From NCBI GenBank assembly GCA_023484045.1, contig JAMDAA010000019.1:1-32203 (forward strand): DNA of 32,203 bases. The letters run 5' to 3'. Shown in pieces: positions 9,122 through 17,764 of the stretch; the first letter of the stretch is position 1; each line of letters opens with the position of its first letter. A program made the translations under genes and the position numbers. Source of the stretch: Patescibacteria group bacterium (GTDB lineage: Bacteria; Patescibacteriota; Microgenomatia; Levybacterales; UBA12049). The notes beneath the pieces are model-generated. The model ran no database searches and was not told where the DNA came from. It saw only the letters and a list, made by a program, of their open reading frames with translations.

Positions 9122-9150
9122 TTGACAATCTGTAGGCCCTAATATATACT
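9122..9150 (+). promoter_or_regulatory. Promoter of the methyltransferase gene (leaderless type)
   Basis: TTGACA (9122-9127), exactly 17 bases, TATACT (9145-9150), then 6 bases to the ATG at 9157. This is the cleanest promoter in the window; the predicted transcription start coincides with the start codon. Confidence 0.8.
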
Positions 9151-9156
9151 TCCGCG

Positions 9157-9864
9157 ATGACAATTGAATTAAAGGGATATCCGATGTCTAGACATTTTGA
9201 CTTTAATTACGAAACTGCAGTTGGAGCTCTTCAGATCGATAGGCAAGAACAATTAGAAGGCAGGAAGATACTGGACGTGTGTTGCGGAGCTGCGCGTTCA
9301 GTCTCCGAGGAGATTCCGGGCCTTGATATATATGGATTCGATATACTTCCCGCATATTCGGAAGATGATTTTCAAAGAATGGAAAAAAAACATGGGCCGT
9401 TTATGACTAGCCTTGTGAGAGGAGACCAAGAAGCACTTTTGAGGGCTAACAAAAAACATCCCAATAGAATTATCTGCGGAGACGGTACAGCCGGTTTACC
9501 TTTTTTATCTAGTTCTTTCGACGTTGCCGTGAGTTGTTTTGGACTACCTTATTATGCGCAAAATCGAGAAGGAGCAATAACATCGATTCTCGAAATGATT
9601 AGAGTAGCAAAGGAAACAGTTATTTTTAATATCCCAGAATTAAACAAAGTCGGACAAACAGAATGCGGCTTTAATAAAAAGGACTACTTCACTTTTAAGA
9701 TAATTGCATTACTCGAAAAACTCCGTGTATTTAATATTGAGTACAACGTTAAACGCGAACCACATGAAAAGGCAGTAGGCATACATTTGGATGTACGAGG
9801 AAAGACAAAAGAATATGAACTAGTAACCCGATTGCCTAGCGACTCAAATCCATTATACACATAG
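9157..9864 (+). CDS. Class I SAM-dependent methyltransferase
   Basis: A 235-residue Rossmann-fold methyltransferase of the Methyltransf_11/25 type. Motif I is ILDVCCGAARS (SAM glycine loop), GFDI supplies the acidic end of strand 2, ICGDGTAGLPFLSSSFDVAVS covers motifs II-III, and EMIRVAKETVIFNIPEL is the motif following strand 4/5. The substrate is not readable. It is a single-gene unit: its own strong promoter sits 6 bases upstream, and 208 bases of non-coding DNA follow before the next promoter. No membrane segments; cytosolic. Confidence 0.85.
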   Translation: MTIELKGYPMSRHFDFNYETAVGALQIDRQEQLEGRKILDVCCGAARSVSEEIPGLDIYGFDILPAYSEDDFQRMEKKHGPFMTSLVRGDQEALLRANKKHPNRIICGDGTAGLPFLSSSFDVAVSCFGLPYYAQNREGAITSILEMIRVAKETVIFNIPELNKVGQTECGFNKKDYFTFKIIALLEKLRVFNIEYNVKREPHEKAVGIHLDVRGKTKEYELVTRLPSDSNPLYT

Positions 9865-10069
9865 CGATCTAAATCGCAGCTTCCACTTTGCTTAGTTCGA
9901 TTATCTTACTTACTATTCAATAGTCAAATCTCTTCTTAACAACCATGAATTAGCTAAGATTGTAATATATCGCTTTGATAAATATAAGCCAGAATTTTAA
10001 AATTGATATATTATTAATAGTATGCTCGCTAAGGTGAATTCTTAGGCAGTTTCGGAATAGAACTTAATC
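9865..10069. other. Non-coding gap between methyltransferase and toxin-antitoxin module
   Basis: About 205 AT-rich bases with no ORF of note. A short inverted repeat GATCTAAATC lies just after the methyltransferase stop, with no T-tract. I see no terminator, RNA gene or repeat unit here. Confidence 0.4.
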
Positions 10070-10078
10070 TGGTATAAT
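10070..10078 (+). promoter_or_regulatory. Extended -10 promoter of the antitoxin-toxin pair
   Basis: TGG followed by a perfect TATAAT (10073-10078), 6 bases before the ATG at 10085. No good -35 at 17 bases (TTTCGG), consistent with an extended -10 promoter. Predicted transcript is leaderless. Confidence 0.65.
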
Positions 10079-10084
10079 ATTTCT

Positions 10085-10210
10085 ATGACTAAAAAAATGG
10101 TTAAAAATTATGAGAAGAATAATCCCAAAAAAGCAATATTGATAAAAAGGGCTGTCAAACAAGGTTTTAAACAATATGGCGAAACCTTCAAAAGACTTGC
10201 CGAAGCCTAA
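10085..10210 (+). CDS. 41-residue probable antitoxin ORF preceding Doc
   Basis: Too short for the ORF track. Translation begins MTKKMVKNYEKNNPKKAILI and ends TFKRLAEA; it is strongly basic and should be helical. Support for its reality: a perfect TATAAT extended -10 box 6 bases before its ATG, and a 35-base overlap with the doc toxin downstream, the usual order of antitoxin then toxin. It lacks an obvious Phd DNA-binding domain and does not show the (S/T)xxxE(G/N) inhibitory motif of Fic antitoxins, so it would be a minimal or unrelated antitoxin. Function is inferred from position only. Confidence 0.6.
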   Translation: MTKKMVKNYEKNNPKKAILIKRAVKQGFKQYGETFKRLAEA

Positions 10211-10628
10211 GTGGATAGGGCCCGAGGATTTTGAGTTTATTTGCTTTAATCTCACCCGAGAACTCATGACTTTTGATGAGCCAATTCCTGATTATTCCAC
10301 AAGAGAAAAATCTCTTTTAGAATCCTCACTTGCACTGCCTAAACAGACTTTTGACAAAAAGTTACTCTATCCGACATTAGTCTCTCAGGGGATTGCATTA
10401 TTTTATTCGCTAATAAAGAATCATCCATTTGTTAATGGAAACAAAAGAATTGCCGTAATGAGCCTTTTGGTTTTTTTAAGGTTAAATGGAAAATGGTTAG
10501 ATATCCCGCCTAAAATGCTATATGAAGTTGCTGTTTTGGTGGCAGAGTCGGATCCAAAAAACAAAGAAAATATTATCAAAACAACGGAAACACTCTTTAA
10601 AAAATATTTAGTAAGCATAAAGAAATAA
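10176..10628 (+). CDS. doc: Doc/Fic-family toxin
   Basis: A 150-residue Fic-fold protein. The active-site motif is HPFVNGNKR (His83), matching the Doc pattern HxFx[D/N][A/G]NKR rather than the AMPylating HxFx(D/E)GNGR; the Lys in place of the second Gly is the feature that makes phage P1 Doc a kinase of EF-Tu instead of an AMPylase. By family knowledge it would phosphorylate EF-Tu and arrest translation. The start ATG lies inside the preceding 41-residue ORF (35-base overlap), so the two are co-transcribed and probably co-regulated. comM starts 21 bases after with its own -10 element. Confidence 0.85.
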   Translation: MAKPSKDLPKPKWIGPEDFEFICFNLTRELMTFDEPIPDYSTREKSLLESSLALPKQTFDKKLLYPTLVSQGIALFYSLIKNHPFVNGNKRIAVMSLLVFLRLNGKWLDIPPKMLYEVAVLVAESDPKNKENIIKTTETLFKKYLVSIKK

Positions 10629-10633
10629 AAAAA

Positions 10634-10642
10634 TGCTAGCAT
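10634..10642 (+). promoter_or_regulatory. Extended -10 promoter of comM
   Basis: TGC TAGCAT (10634-10642), 7 bases before the ATG at 10650, with no clear -35. A TATAAG at 10642-10647 is an alternative but would sit only 2 bases from the ATG. Confidence 0.45.
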
Positions 10643-10649
10643 ATAAGGG

Positions 10650-12182
10650 ATGTTAGCAAAAGTTAACTCCTCAGCAGTTGTCGGACTCGATGCAGTACCG
10701 GTGGAAGTTGAAGTAGATATTGCGTCACAAGGATTACCGAGTTTTACGATCGTCGGACTCCCCGACAAAGCGGTCGAGGAAGCGAGAGAAAGAGTGAGAT
10801 CCGCGATTAAAAATTCGGGCGCGGATTTTCCGAGCCGAAGAATTACGGTTAATTTAGCGCCTGCAGATCTTCAAAAAGAAGGACCGTCCTACGATCTTCC
10901 GATCGCACTAGGAATTCTAATCGCATCAGGTCAGTTAAACGCAAAAATTGATGACGCGATTTTTATGGGAGAGCTTTCTTTAGATGGAAGACTACGACAC
11001 ACAAACGGAGTTTTGCCGCAAGTCTTAATGGCAAAAGAGAAAAAAATAAAACGCGTTTTTTTACCGGGAATTAATTCCAGAGAGGCCGCGGTCATCGATA
11101 AAATTACGGTTTATCCCGTGTCTAGTCTTTTATCGCTTTTTAAACATTTGACCGATCAAAAATCGATAGTCCCTCAAAAACATTTATCTTTTAACAATTT
11201 TTTGAAAAGCGAAGTTTTTGCTCTCGATATGACAGATATTAAAGGCCAGGAAAAAGCAAAACGCGCGTTTGAAATCGCCGCGACTGGCTCTCACAACATT
11301 TTATTAAAAGGCCCGCCGGGTGCCGGAAAAACGATGATCGCAAGAACCCTCCCGTCGATTCTTCCAAAACTGACTTACGACGAAGCACTAGAGGTCACAA
11401 AAATTTACAGCATCGCTGGGATTTTAGACAAAAATTCGATCATAACGACAAGGCCGTTTAGAAATCCCCATCACACAACTTCCCATATCGGCCTAATCGG
11501 CGGAGGAACAGTCCCAAAACCCGGAGAGATTTCACTCGCCCACCGGGGCGTCTTATTTCTGGACGAATTTCCCGAATTTCAACGGCACGTTTTAGAAGCA
11601 TTAAGACAACCGATGGAAGATTCTTTTGTAACGATCTCACGCGCCCACGGAAGAATTACTTTCCCGTCAAAGTTTATGTTGATTGCGGCACAGAATCCTT
11701 GTCCCTGCGGATTTTTTGGCGATCCCTTGCATGAATGCAAATGTAATACTTCTCAGATTATTAGATATCAAAAAAGGGTTTCTGGGCCGATGCTCGATCG
11801 GATCGATATTCATCTAGACGTCCCGGCTGTAAAAACCGAAAAATTAACCGACGACGACAATGTTATAAAATCCGAGAATTCAAAACAGATCCGAAAAAGA
11901 GTTCAAGCCGGACGCGACATGCAGACAAAAAGATTTAAAAAAACAAAGATTGTTTCCAATTCCGAGATGACAAATAAAAATGTTAAAGAATTTTGCAAAC
12001 TCAAAGATGAATCGATTAAACTTTTGAGACTCGCTGTTTCTAAAATGAATCTTTCGGCGAGGTCTTACTACAAAACGATAAAAATCGCACGAACGATCGC
12101 CGATTTGGACCAATCTCCTCTTATTAAATCCGAGCACATTGCCGAAGCACTTCAATACAGACCGCGACAAGACTTATTATGA
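10650..12182 (+). CDS. comM: ComM/YifB-family Mg-chelatase-like AAA+ ATPase
   Basis: A 510-residue member of the YifB/ComM family, whose studied members are hexameric helicases that drive branch migration during natural transformation. Layout: N-terminal LonC-like ChlI domain (residues 1-170, with SFTIVGLPDKAVEEARERVR and GPSYDLPIALG), the AAA+ Mg-chelatase core with Walker A GPPGAGKT (221-228), RNPHHTTSHIGLIGGG, Walker B VLFLDEFPEF (301-310), AAQNPCPCGFFGD, and a C-terminal Mg-chelatase_C helical domain with LSARSYYKTIKIARTIADL. Full length. Its stop overlaps the next ATG (ATGA). Together with ruvABC it implies active uptake or recombination of DNA. Confidence 0.93.
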   Translation: MLAKVNSSAVVGLDAVPVEVEVDIASQGLPSFTIVGLPDKAVEEARERVRSAIKNSGADFPSRRITVNLAPADLQKEGPSYDLPIALGILIASGQLNAKIDDAIFMGELSLDGRLRHTNGVLPQVLMAKEKKIKRVFLPGINSREAAVIDKITVYPVSSLLSLFKHLTDQKSIVPQKHLSFNNFLKSEVFALDMTDIKGQEKAKRAFEIAATGSHNILLKGPPGAGKTMIARTLPSILPKLTYDEALEVTKIYSIAGILDKNSIITTRPFRNPHHTTSHIGLIGGGTVPKPGEISLAHRGVLFLDEFPEFQRHVLEALRQPMEDSFVTISRAHGRITFPSKFMLIAAQNPCPCGFFGDPLHECKCNTSQIIRYQKRVSGPMLDRIDIHLDVPAVKTEKLTDDDNVIKSENSKQIRKRVQAGRDMQTKRFKKTKIVSNSEMTNKNVKEFCKLKDESIKLLRLAVSKMNLSARSYYKTIKIARTIADLDQSPLIKSEHIAEALQYRPRQDLL

Positions 12183-13903
12183 GGATATTAAAAATAACAA
12201 TTATATTTTCTGCCTTTTTTTTGCTGTTTACAGGTTTTTTCCACACGATTTCTGCGATTACCCAAGATTTAGGACGGCATATCTTGATGGGTAAAATAAT
12301 TGTTCAAAATGATTTAATTCCCCAAATAAATCTTTTTTCCTATACTTACCCAAATTATCCTTTTATTAATCATCACTGGTTATCGGAGGTTTCGTTTTTT
12401 ACAATCCAAAAATTAATCGGTTTTAATGGTTTATTACTTATTTCTACCTTGGTCGTAATTGCTGCCTTCTCTTTGGTCTTTTTTTATTCGCTGAAAAAAG
12501 ACAATATTATCCCAATAACGATTGTTTCTATTTTATATTTAAGAGTTCTTTTCGAGCGAACCGACATCCGACCCGAAATTTTCAGCTTTTTGTTTTTATC
12601 GTTATTTGCAACCATTCTTTATTCGTACCGAAAAAAATTCAATAACTTAATCTATTCACTTATTTTTATCGAACTAATTTGGGTTAATACTCATATTTAT
12701 TTCTTTACCGGAATAATAGTACTAGGGTTATTCTTGGTTGATGAGATTATAATTAATCGAAAAAAACTGATTACAAAACATGCTGTAATATTGTTTTTTG
12801 TCTTTATCGCGTCTTTATTCGTCACCGTTATTAATCCTAATGGAATAAAAGGTGCGCTTTATCCGTTTAATGTTTTTAATAATTACGGTTATCAAATCGA
12901 GGAAAATCAAAATATTTTCTTTTTGGAACAAATATCTAATAAACCATCTATTGTTTATTTTAAAATCTCCGCGATCTTTCTTTTTTTAACCCTAATTCTA
13001 AATTTTAAAAAATGTAAACCGATCGATTGGATGCTTTCTGTTACTTTTACTTATTTTGCCGTAGTTGCTATCCGCAATTTTCCGTTGTTTGTTTTTGCAA
13101 CATTTATTCCATTTGTAGAAAATCTAACTTCTGTATTTGATAAGCTTACGTCAAAAATCTTTTCGAGGAAAGTTTTAATAAAAATAGTTGTGGAAGTTTT
13201 TTTGATCATCATTATGATTTGGCAAATAATACAAGTATCGTCATTTCGAACTTTTGGATTCGGCTTAGAAAAAGGGGTTAAAAACGGCGTTGATTTTTTC
13301 TCGGAGCAAAAGCTGAAAGGTCCAATTTTTAATAATTTCGATATTGGAAGTTATTTAGAATACCGTCTATTCCCGAAAGAAAAAGTTTTTGTGGACGGAA
13401 GACCAGAAGCGTACCCAATCGATTTTTTCCAAAAAGTTTACATCCCGATGCAAGATGATAAACAGGTGTTTGAAAAAGAGAGCAATAAATATAATATAAA
13501 TAGTATTATTTTTGGTCACACAGACCAAACACCGTGGGCGGGAGAATTTATAAAACAAATCGTAAATAACGAAAATTGGAAAATCGTTTATCTCGACGAA
13601 AATGTTTTTATCGCTCTAAAAAACAACTCTGAGAACAAAACAATAATCGACAAATTTAATACCAACAAAAATAATTTTAAAGTAGAGGATCTAGGATTAA
13701 AAGAAATTACTCCCCTTTTTAGATTCGCTAATTTTTTCAATAAAGCCGGATGGGCAGAGCAGGAAGAAAAAACTTATCAACAAATTCTTTCGATAAATCC
13801 AAATTTTTGCCCTGCACTTTATAATTTAGCTATTATTTTGAATCAGCAAAAATCCCCTCTTTCGGATGTTTATGCAAATAAATTTAAATTAAATTGTAAA
13901 TAA
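12179..13903 (+). CDS. Multi-pass membrane protein, GT-C-like, with C-terminal TPR-like tail
   Basis: A 574-residue integral membrane protein with about ten hydrophobic segments between residues 5 and 360 (for example FLLFTGFF near the start and VVEVFLIIIMIWQII last). The first extracytoplasmic loop reads ITQDLGRHILMGK then INHHWLSEVSFF, resembling the Asp-containing first loop and W..HxWL patterns of GT-C glycosyltransferases that use lipid-linked sugars. The soluble part after the membrane region contains VFVDGRPEAYPIDFFQKVY, a conserved stretch in this type of protein, and the end (AEQEEKTYQQILSINPNFCP) reads as one TPR unit. It is coupled to comM by ATGA. Sugar transfer is inference; no donor or acceptor can be named. 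Confidence 0.6.
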   Translation: MRILKITIIFSAFFLLFTGFFHTISAITQDLGRHILMGKIIVQNDLIPQINLFSYTYPNYPFINHHWLSEVSFFTIQKLIGFNGLLLISTLVVIAAFSLVFFYSLKKDNIIPITIVSILYLRVLFERTDIRPEIFSFLFLSLFATILYSYRKKFNNLIYSLIFIELIWVNTHIYFFTGIIVLGLFLVDEIIINRKKLITKHAVILFFVFIASLFVTVINPNGIKGALYPFNVFNNYGYQIEENQNIFFLEQISNKPSIVYFKISAIFLFLTLILNFKKCKPIDWMLSVTFTYFAVVAIRNFPLFVFATFIPFVENLTSVFDKLTSKIFSRKVLIKIVVEVFLIIIMIWQIIQVSSFRTFGFGLEKGVKNGVDFFSEQKLKGPIFNNFDIGSYLEYRLFPKEKVFVDGRPEAYPIDFFQKVYIPMQDDKQVFEKESNKYNINSIIFGHTDQTPWAGEFIKQIVNNENWKIVYLDENVFIALKNNSENKTIIDKFNTNKNNFKVEDLGLKEITPLFRFANFFNKAGWAEQEEKTYQQILSINPNFCPALYNLAIILNQQKSPLSDVYANKFKLNCK

Positions 13904-13920
13904 CCCTCAATAATCCTCTA

Positions 13921-13929
13921 TGGTACAAT
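13921..13929 (+). promoter_or_regulatory. Extended -10 promoter of the P-type ATPase gene
   Basis: TGG TACAAT (-10 at 13924-13929), 9 bases before the ATG at 13939; predicted leader of only 2-3 bases. Confidence 0.55.
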
Positions 13930-13938
13930 TTAATTGAG

Positions 13939-16311
13939 ATGGAAAAAGGATTAACTTCAAGCCAAGCAAGAGAAGCGCTTAAAATCTACGGTAAAAACGA
14001 AATCACCGTTAAGAAACGGGTGTCTGTGTTTTCTCTTTTTATCTCTCAATTTTACGGATTAATAAATTTAATTTTAATCGTCGCCGCTGTGTTTTCTTTC
14101 GTAATTAAGGACAATCTAGATGGATTTTTTATTATCGCGGTCCTTTTTATAAACGCAATTTTGGGCTTTGCCCAAAAATATAAAGCGGAAAAATCGCTCG
14201 AAAAATTAAAAAGCTATGCGACTCCCCTGTCACGCGTTATCAGGAACGGAAAAGAGATTCAAATAAAAACCGTTGACATCGTTCCGAAAGATTTAGTGGT
14301 TTTAACAGAAGGCGACAGAATTCCGGCCGACGGAATTATCATAATAAGCAGACATCTTGAAATCGATGAGTCTGTCTTAACCGGAGAATCATTACCTGTT
14401 ATTAAACAGGATGGAGAAGAAATTTTTTCCGGGACGATGATCACAAAAGGCAGGACGCAAATGATTGTGGAAAGGACAGGCCTAAATAGTAAGTTCGGCC
14501 AAATCGCAAACACGCTTTCTTCTGTAAAATCTGACCGGCCGCCCTTGGAAACAAAGCTCGACAATTTAGCGAAATTCCTGTCATTTTTTGCGATACTTAC
14601 GTCTTTATTGTTAATTCCGATTGGCGTTATTCAGCACAAACCGCTTTTTCCGATAATTCTTTTAACCATAAGTATTGCTGTCGCGGCGATTCCGGAGGGA
14701 CTTCCGACAGTTGTCACGATCGCACTTTCGATCGGGACTAATCGTATGGCAAAGAAAAACGCGATTGTTAGAAAAATGCAATCGGTCGAAACTTTAGGCG
14801 CTGTGCAAATCATTTTGGTCGATAAAACCGGAACGTTGACTCAAAATTTGATGAAAGTCAAAAAACATTGGACAATAAATGAAAATAAATTTTCTGATTT
14901 TTTAAGAGCGTGTGTTTTTGGAAATACTGCGTCGTTAATTCAAAAAGAAGATGGTGGAAATTTTGAGATTGCAGGCGATAAAACCGATGGCGCGCTTTTA
15001 CTTTTTGCAAATGAAGTAACAAAAAGTAATATCGATGAGATAAAAAATGGCGGCAAAATTATCGACGAGTATGTGTTTGATCCGGCAACTAAAACGATAA
15101 CAACTGTTTGGGAAACAAACGGGAAAAAATATGTTTTTATCCGCGGCGCACCGCAAACAATCCTTTCTAAAAGCACGCATGACTCAATAGAAAAAGACAA
15201 AATCTATAAACTGATTGACGAGTATGCAAAAGAAGGTTTGAGAGTTATCGGGTTTGGTTCAAAACTAGAAACAAATTACAAAGAAGACGTCAAAAGAGAA
15301 GAGCTCGAACAAAATTTAGATTTTTTAGGGTTCGTAGGAATCTATGATCCGCCCAGAAATGAAGTTAAGCACGCTATTCAGAAAGCAAAAGAAGCCGGTA
15401 TAAAAACGATAATGGTAACTGGAGATAATGAACTGACTGCGAGCGCGATCGCAAAAGAGATCGGATTAATCGAAAAGGAAGAAAAAATAGTCACGGGCGA
15501 AGAATTATCCAAACTGTCTGACGATGAAATCGAAAAAGCTATTCTTAAAACCAGGATCTTTGCACGGACAAAACCCGAAGACAAATTTAGACTTGTCGAA
15601 ATCTTAAAAAAAATGGGTTTTGTAGTCGCGGTAACCGGCGACGGGGTAAACGATGCACTCGCCCTAAAAAGAGCGGATGTCGGAATCGCGATGGGAGAAT
15701 CAGGAACAGATGTCGCAAAAGAAACAAGCGACATTATCCTCACAGACGACAATTTTTCAACACTTATAAAAGCAATCGAAGAAGGAAGAACGATCTATCA
15801 TAACGTTATAAAATCGATCGTCTATCTTCTATCAGGAAATCTTTCAGAATTATCGCTAGTTTTTTTGTCTCTTTTATTCGGACTTCCGATTCCCCTTTTA
15901 CCGACTCAAATTCTTTGGATAAATCTTGTAACAGATGGTCTTCCGGCGCTCGCCTTAGCAAGTGACAACAGAGATCCTAATTTAATAAAACGGAGTCCCA
16001 GAAATCCGAAGGAACCGATTTTAACGAATACCAGAATTGTTTTTGTTTTAGCCGTTGGATTTTCGATCGCGCTTATCTTATTTTTCGTGTTTAGACAATT
16101 ATTATTAAATAATTATTCCGAAACTTTTTCCCGAACCGTAATTTTTAATCTTCTTATTTTTTTACATCTTTTGATAACTTTTATCGTACGCGGAAAAAAT
16201 GCTTTGTCGATCAATAAATTTTTATTCTTTTCTATACTCGCAACTGTCGTTCTTCAGGTAATTATAACCCTTACCCCATTTTTCCAAAAAGTTTTTGTTT
16301 TAGGGATTTAA
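13939..16311 (+). CDS. SERCA/PMCA-type cation-transporting P-type ATPase
   Basis: A 790-residue P2-type ATPase, probably a Ca2+ exporter. N-terminal cation-ATPase domain ([18 protein letters not shown]), A-domain with TGESLPV, TM4 with [15 protein letters not shown], phosphorylation motif DKTGTLTQN, nucleotide domain, hinge [20 protein letters not shown], and C-terminal TM5-TM10. Ion-binding positions follow SERCA: Glu in PEGL (TM4), Asn and Glu in SGNLSELS (TM5), and Asn/Asp in [13 protein letters not shown] (TM6). These support calcium rather than proton or Na/K transport, though manganese cannot be excluded. It is slightly short for the family. Its 3' end overlaps the convergent ruvB stop by 4 bases, leaving no room for a conventional terminator between them. 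Confidence 0.92.
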   Translation: MEKGLTSSQAREALKIYGKNEITVKKRVSVFSLFISQFYGLINLILIVAAVFSFVIKDNLDGFFIIAVLFINAILGFAQKYKAEKSLEKLKSYATPLSRVIRNGKEIQIKTVDIVPKDLVVLTEGDRIPADGIIIISRHLEIDESVLTGESLPVIKQDGEEIFSGTMITKGRTQMIVERTGLNSKFGQIANTLSSVKSDRPPLETKLDNLAKFLSFFAILTSLLLIPIGVIQHKPLFPIILLTISIAVAAIPEGLPTVVTIALSIGTNRMAKKNAIVRKMQSVETLGAVQIILVDKTGTLTQNLMKVKKHWTINENKFSDFLRACVFGNTASLIQKEDGGNFEIAGDKTDGALLLFANEVTKSNIDEIKNGGKIIDEYVFDPATKTITTVWETNGKKYVFIRGAPQTILSKSTHDSIEKDKIYKLIDEYAKEGLRVIGFGSKLETNYKEDVKREELEQNLDFLGFVGIYDPPRNEVKHAIQKAKEAGIKTIMVTGDNELTASAIAKEIGLIEKEEKIVTGEELSKLSDDEIEKAILKTRIFARTKPEDKFRLVEILKKMGFVVAVTGDGVNDALALKRADVGIAMGESGTDVAKETSDIILTDDNFSTLIKAIEEGRTIYHNVIKSIVYLLSGNLSELSLVFLSLLFGLPIPLLPTQILWINLVTDGLPALALASDNRDPNLIKRSPRNPKEPILTNTRIVFVLAVGFSIALILFFVFRQLLLNNYSETFSRTVIFNLLIFLHLLITFIVRGKNALSINKFLFFSILATVVLQVIITLTPFFQKVFVLGI

Positions 16312-17342
16312 AGCAGTTTTCCCTGTTTTTTATCTTCGGGGTGTCTGATATTCATATGTTTATACGCGGCTTTTGTCGCAACTCTTCCTCGGCTCGTCCG
16401 TTTTAAAAATCCGATTTGTAAAAGATAAGGCTCTATAACATCTTCTATTGTTAAAACATCTTCTGAAATCGTCGACGCGATCGTTTCGATTCCGACCGGT
16501 CCCCCATTGTGTTTCTCGATTATTGACAACATTAACTTTCTGTCAATATCATTTAAACCAAGCTCATCGATCTGAAGCATTTTTAAAGCATTTTCGATTA
16601 TATTTTTTTCGACATTTCCTTTTCCTTTTACTTGCGCAAAATCCCGCGCGCGTTTTAAAAGTTTTAACGCGATTCGCGGAGTTCCTCTCGCTCTTTTTGC
16701 AATTTCTTTTACACTTTCTTTGTCGATCGGCACATCCAATGTTTTAGATGCTTTTACAATAATCGATTCTAGTTCCGAAGGGTTATAAAAATTAAACCTG
16801 TGCACAACACCAAATCTGTCTCTAAGCGGTCCAGACAAAAGTCCCGCCCGGGTCGTCGCACCGATAATCGTAAAATGCGGAAGATCAAGTCGCAGGGTTC
16901 TTGCCGAAGGACCCTTGCCGACAATTATATCCAAACAATAATCTTCCATCGCTGGATACAAAGTTTCTTCTACGACTTTATTCAAACGATGAATTTCGTC
17001 GATAAATAGAACGTCGCCTTTTTCTAAATTAGTTAGAATTGATGCTAAGTCTCCTGCTCGCTCGATCGCCGGACCCGACGTAATCTTTATATTAACCTCC
17101 ATTTCTTTGGCAACTAAATAAGAAAGCGTAGTTTTTCCGAGTCCCGGTGGTCCATAAAAAAGAATATGTTCGAGGGGTTCTTTACGTTTTTTCGCGGCAG
17201 AAATTGCGATTCTTAAAGATTCTTTAATATTTTCTTGTCCGTGGAAATCATTCCAGGCTTTTACTCTTAAAGAATTAAGCAGGTTCTCCTCTTCCGCGAT
17301 CTTATTTTCAATGTTGTCTTCCTTGGTTTTCACATTTTTCAT
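16308..17342 (-). CDS. ruvB: Holliday junction branch migration ATPase RuvB
   Basis: Hexameric AAA+ motor that, with RuvA, drives Holliday-junction branch migration. Features: [13 protein letters not shown] at the start of the AAA+ core (normally LRPxxLxDFIGQ), Walker A GPPGLGKT (64-71), Walker [11 protein letters not shown], sensor 1 [20 protein letters not shown] with the arginine finger region, and a C-terminal winged helix ([33 protein letters not shown]). The 344-residue length is typical. The start ATG sits at the edge of a tandem 8-bp repeat (ACAATGAA), and the stop codon of the upstream four-helix-bundle gene lies in the neighbouring repeat unit 12 bases before it. No promoter is visible directly upstream, so it probably depends on upstream transcription. 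Confidence 0.97.
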   Translation of the reverse strand: MKNVKTKEDNIENKIAEEENLLNSLRVKAWNDFHGQENIKESLRIAISAAKKRKEPLEHILFYGPPGLGKTTLSYLVAKEMEVNIKITSGPAIERAGDLASILTNLEKGDVLFIDEIHRLNKVVEETLYPAMEDYCLDIIVGKGPSARTLRLDLPHFTIIGATTRAGLLSGPLRDRFGVVHRFNFYNPSELESIIVKASKTLDVPIDKESVKEIAKRARGTPRIALKLLKRARDFAQVKGKGNVEKNIIENALKMLQIDELGLNDIDRKLMLSIIEKHNGGPVGIETIASTISEDVLTIEDVIEPYLLQIGFLKRTSRGRVATKAAYKHMNIRHPEDKKQGKLL

Positions 17343-17364
17343 TGTTTCATTGTTTCATTGTTTT
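17341..17364. repeat. Left arm of period-8 inverted element (3 x ATTGTTTN)
   Basis: Three tandem 8-base units, ATTGTTTC, ATTGTTTC, ATTGTTTT, followed by AG. On the minus strand they supply the TGA stop of the four-helix-bundle gene and run into the ATG of ruvB. They pair in inverted orientation with the CAAT units at 17734-17762. Confidence 0.8.
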
Positions 17365-17726
17365 AGTTTGTTATTCGTAAAGTTAATAAGTTGATGAATT
17401 TCTTTTGGGAGAATTTTCAGTTCTTCTAGAATATGTTCGTATTGTTCTTTTGATAAAAGTTTTCTAATTTTTGATTTCTCATTCCAGTCAAGGCCTTCTT
17501 TAACAGATCCAAAACTGTAATAATAGAATTTTGTTTTATCTTTTTTCCCAAATCTTCCAAATCCTTCCGCAATATTAGATGAGATCGAATCAATGACTGT
17601 AATGAATTGAACTCCAATTGTCTTTTGAGCAAACCATTCCCATTTAATAACTATGTCCCAAACATAATTAGACAAGGAAAGGGATCTCTTATAACAATCA
17701 ATATCATTGAGTTGTAAATATTTCAT
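17355..17726 (-). CDS. Four-helix bundle protein (S23/IVP family)
   Basis: A 123-residue all-helical protein of the family first seen in 23S rRNA intervening sequences and related to the Avd accessory protein of diversity-generating retroelements. Family hallmarks: LSLSNYVWDIVIKW in helix 1, the SISSNIAEGFGRFGKKDKTKFYYYSFGSVKE stretch (canonical 'NIAEGxGR...FxxfL.iArGS..E') in helices 2-3, and LKILPKEIHQLINF in helix 4. Proteins of this type are thought to bind nucleic acid; no enzyme activity is known. It lies between ruvA and ruvB, bracketed by inverted ATTG/CAAT repeat arms, and its last codons CAA TGA come from one arm. This looks like an inserted element rather than a ruv-operon gene. 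No confident promoter is seen. Confidence 0.88.
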   Translation of the reverse strand: MKYLQLNDIDCYKRSLSLSNYVWDIVIKWEWFAQKTIGVQFITVIDSISSNIAEGFGRFGKKDKTKFYYYSFGSVKEGLDWNEKSKIRKLLSKEQYEHILEELKILPKEIHQLINFTNNKLKQ

Positions 17727-17733
17727 CTTCTAA

Positions 17734-17762
17734 CAATGTTAGCAATGGAACAATCGAACAAT
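17734..17762. repeat. Right arm of period-8 inverted element (4 x CAAT units)
   Basis: CAAT begins at 17734, 17743, 17751 and 17759 (steps of 9, 8 and 8 bases). Reverse-complemented this is ATTGTTCG, ATTGTTCC, ATTGCTAAC, ATTGTTAG, the same unit family as the left arm. It ends 2 bases before the ruvA stop codon. Confidence 0.8.
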
Positions 17763-17764
17763 CG

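Noticed and set aside
14259-15752. Several minus-strand ORFs opposite the P-type ATPase
   Set aside because: Antisense shadows; compositions mirror the sense gene and none has a -10 box at its start.
16448-17009. Plus-strand ORFs opposite ruvB
   Set aside because: Antisense to ruvB, basic low-complexity translations with no family signal.
17341-17762. CRISPR array or 23S rRNA intervening sequence
   Set aside because: Units are 8 bases and contiguous with no spacers, and the neighbours are ruvA and ruvB, not rRNA.
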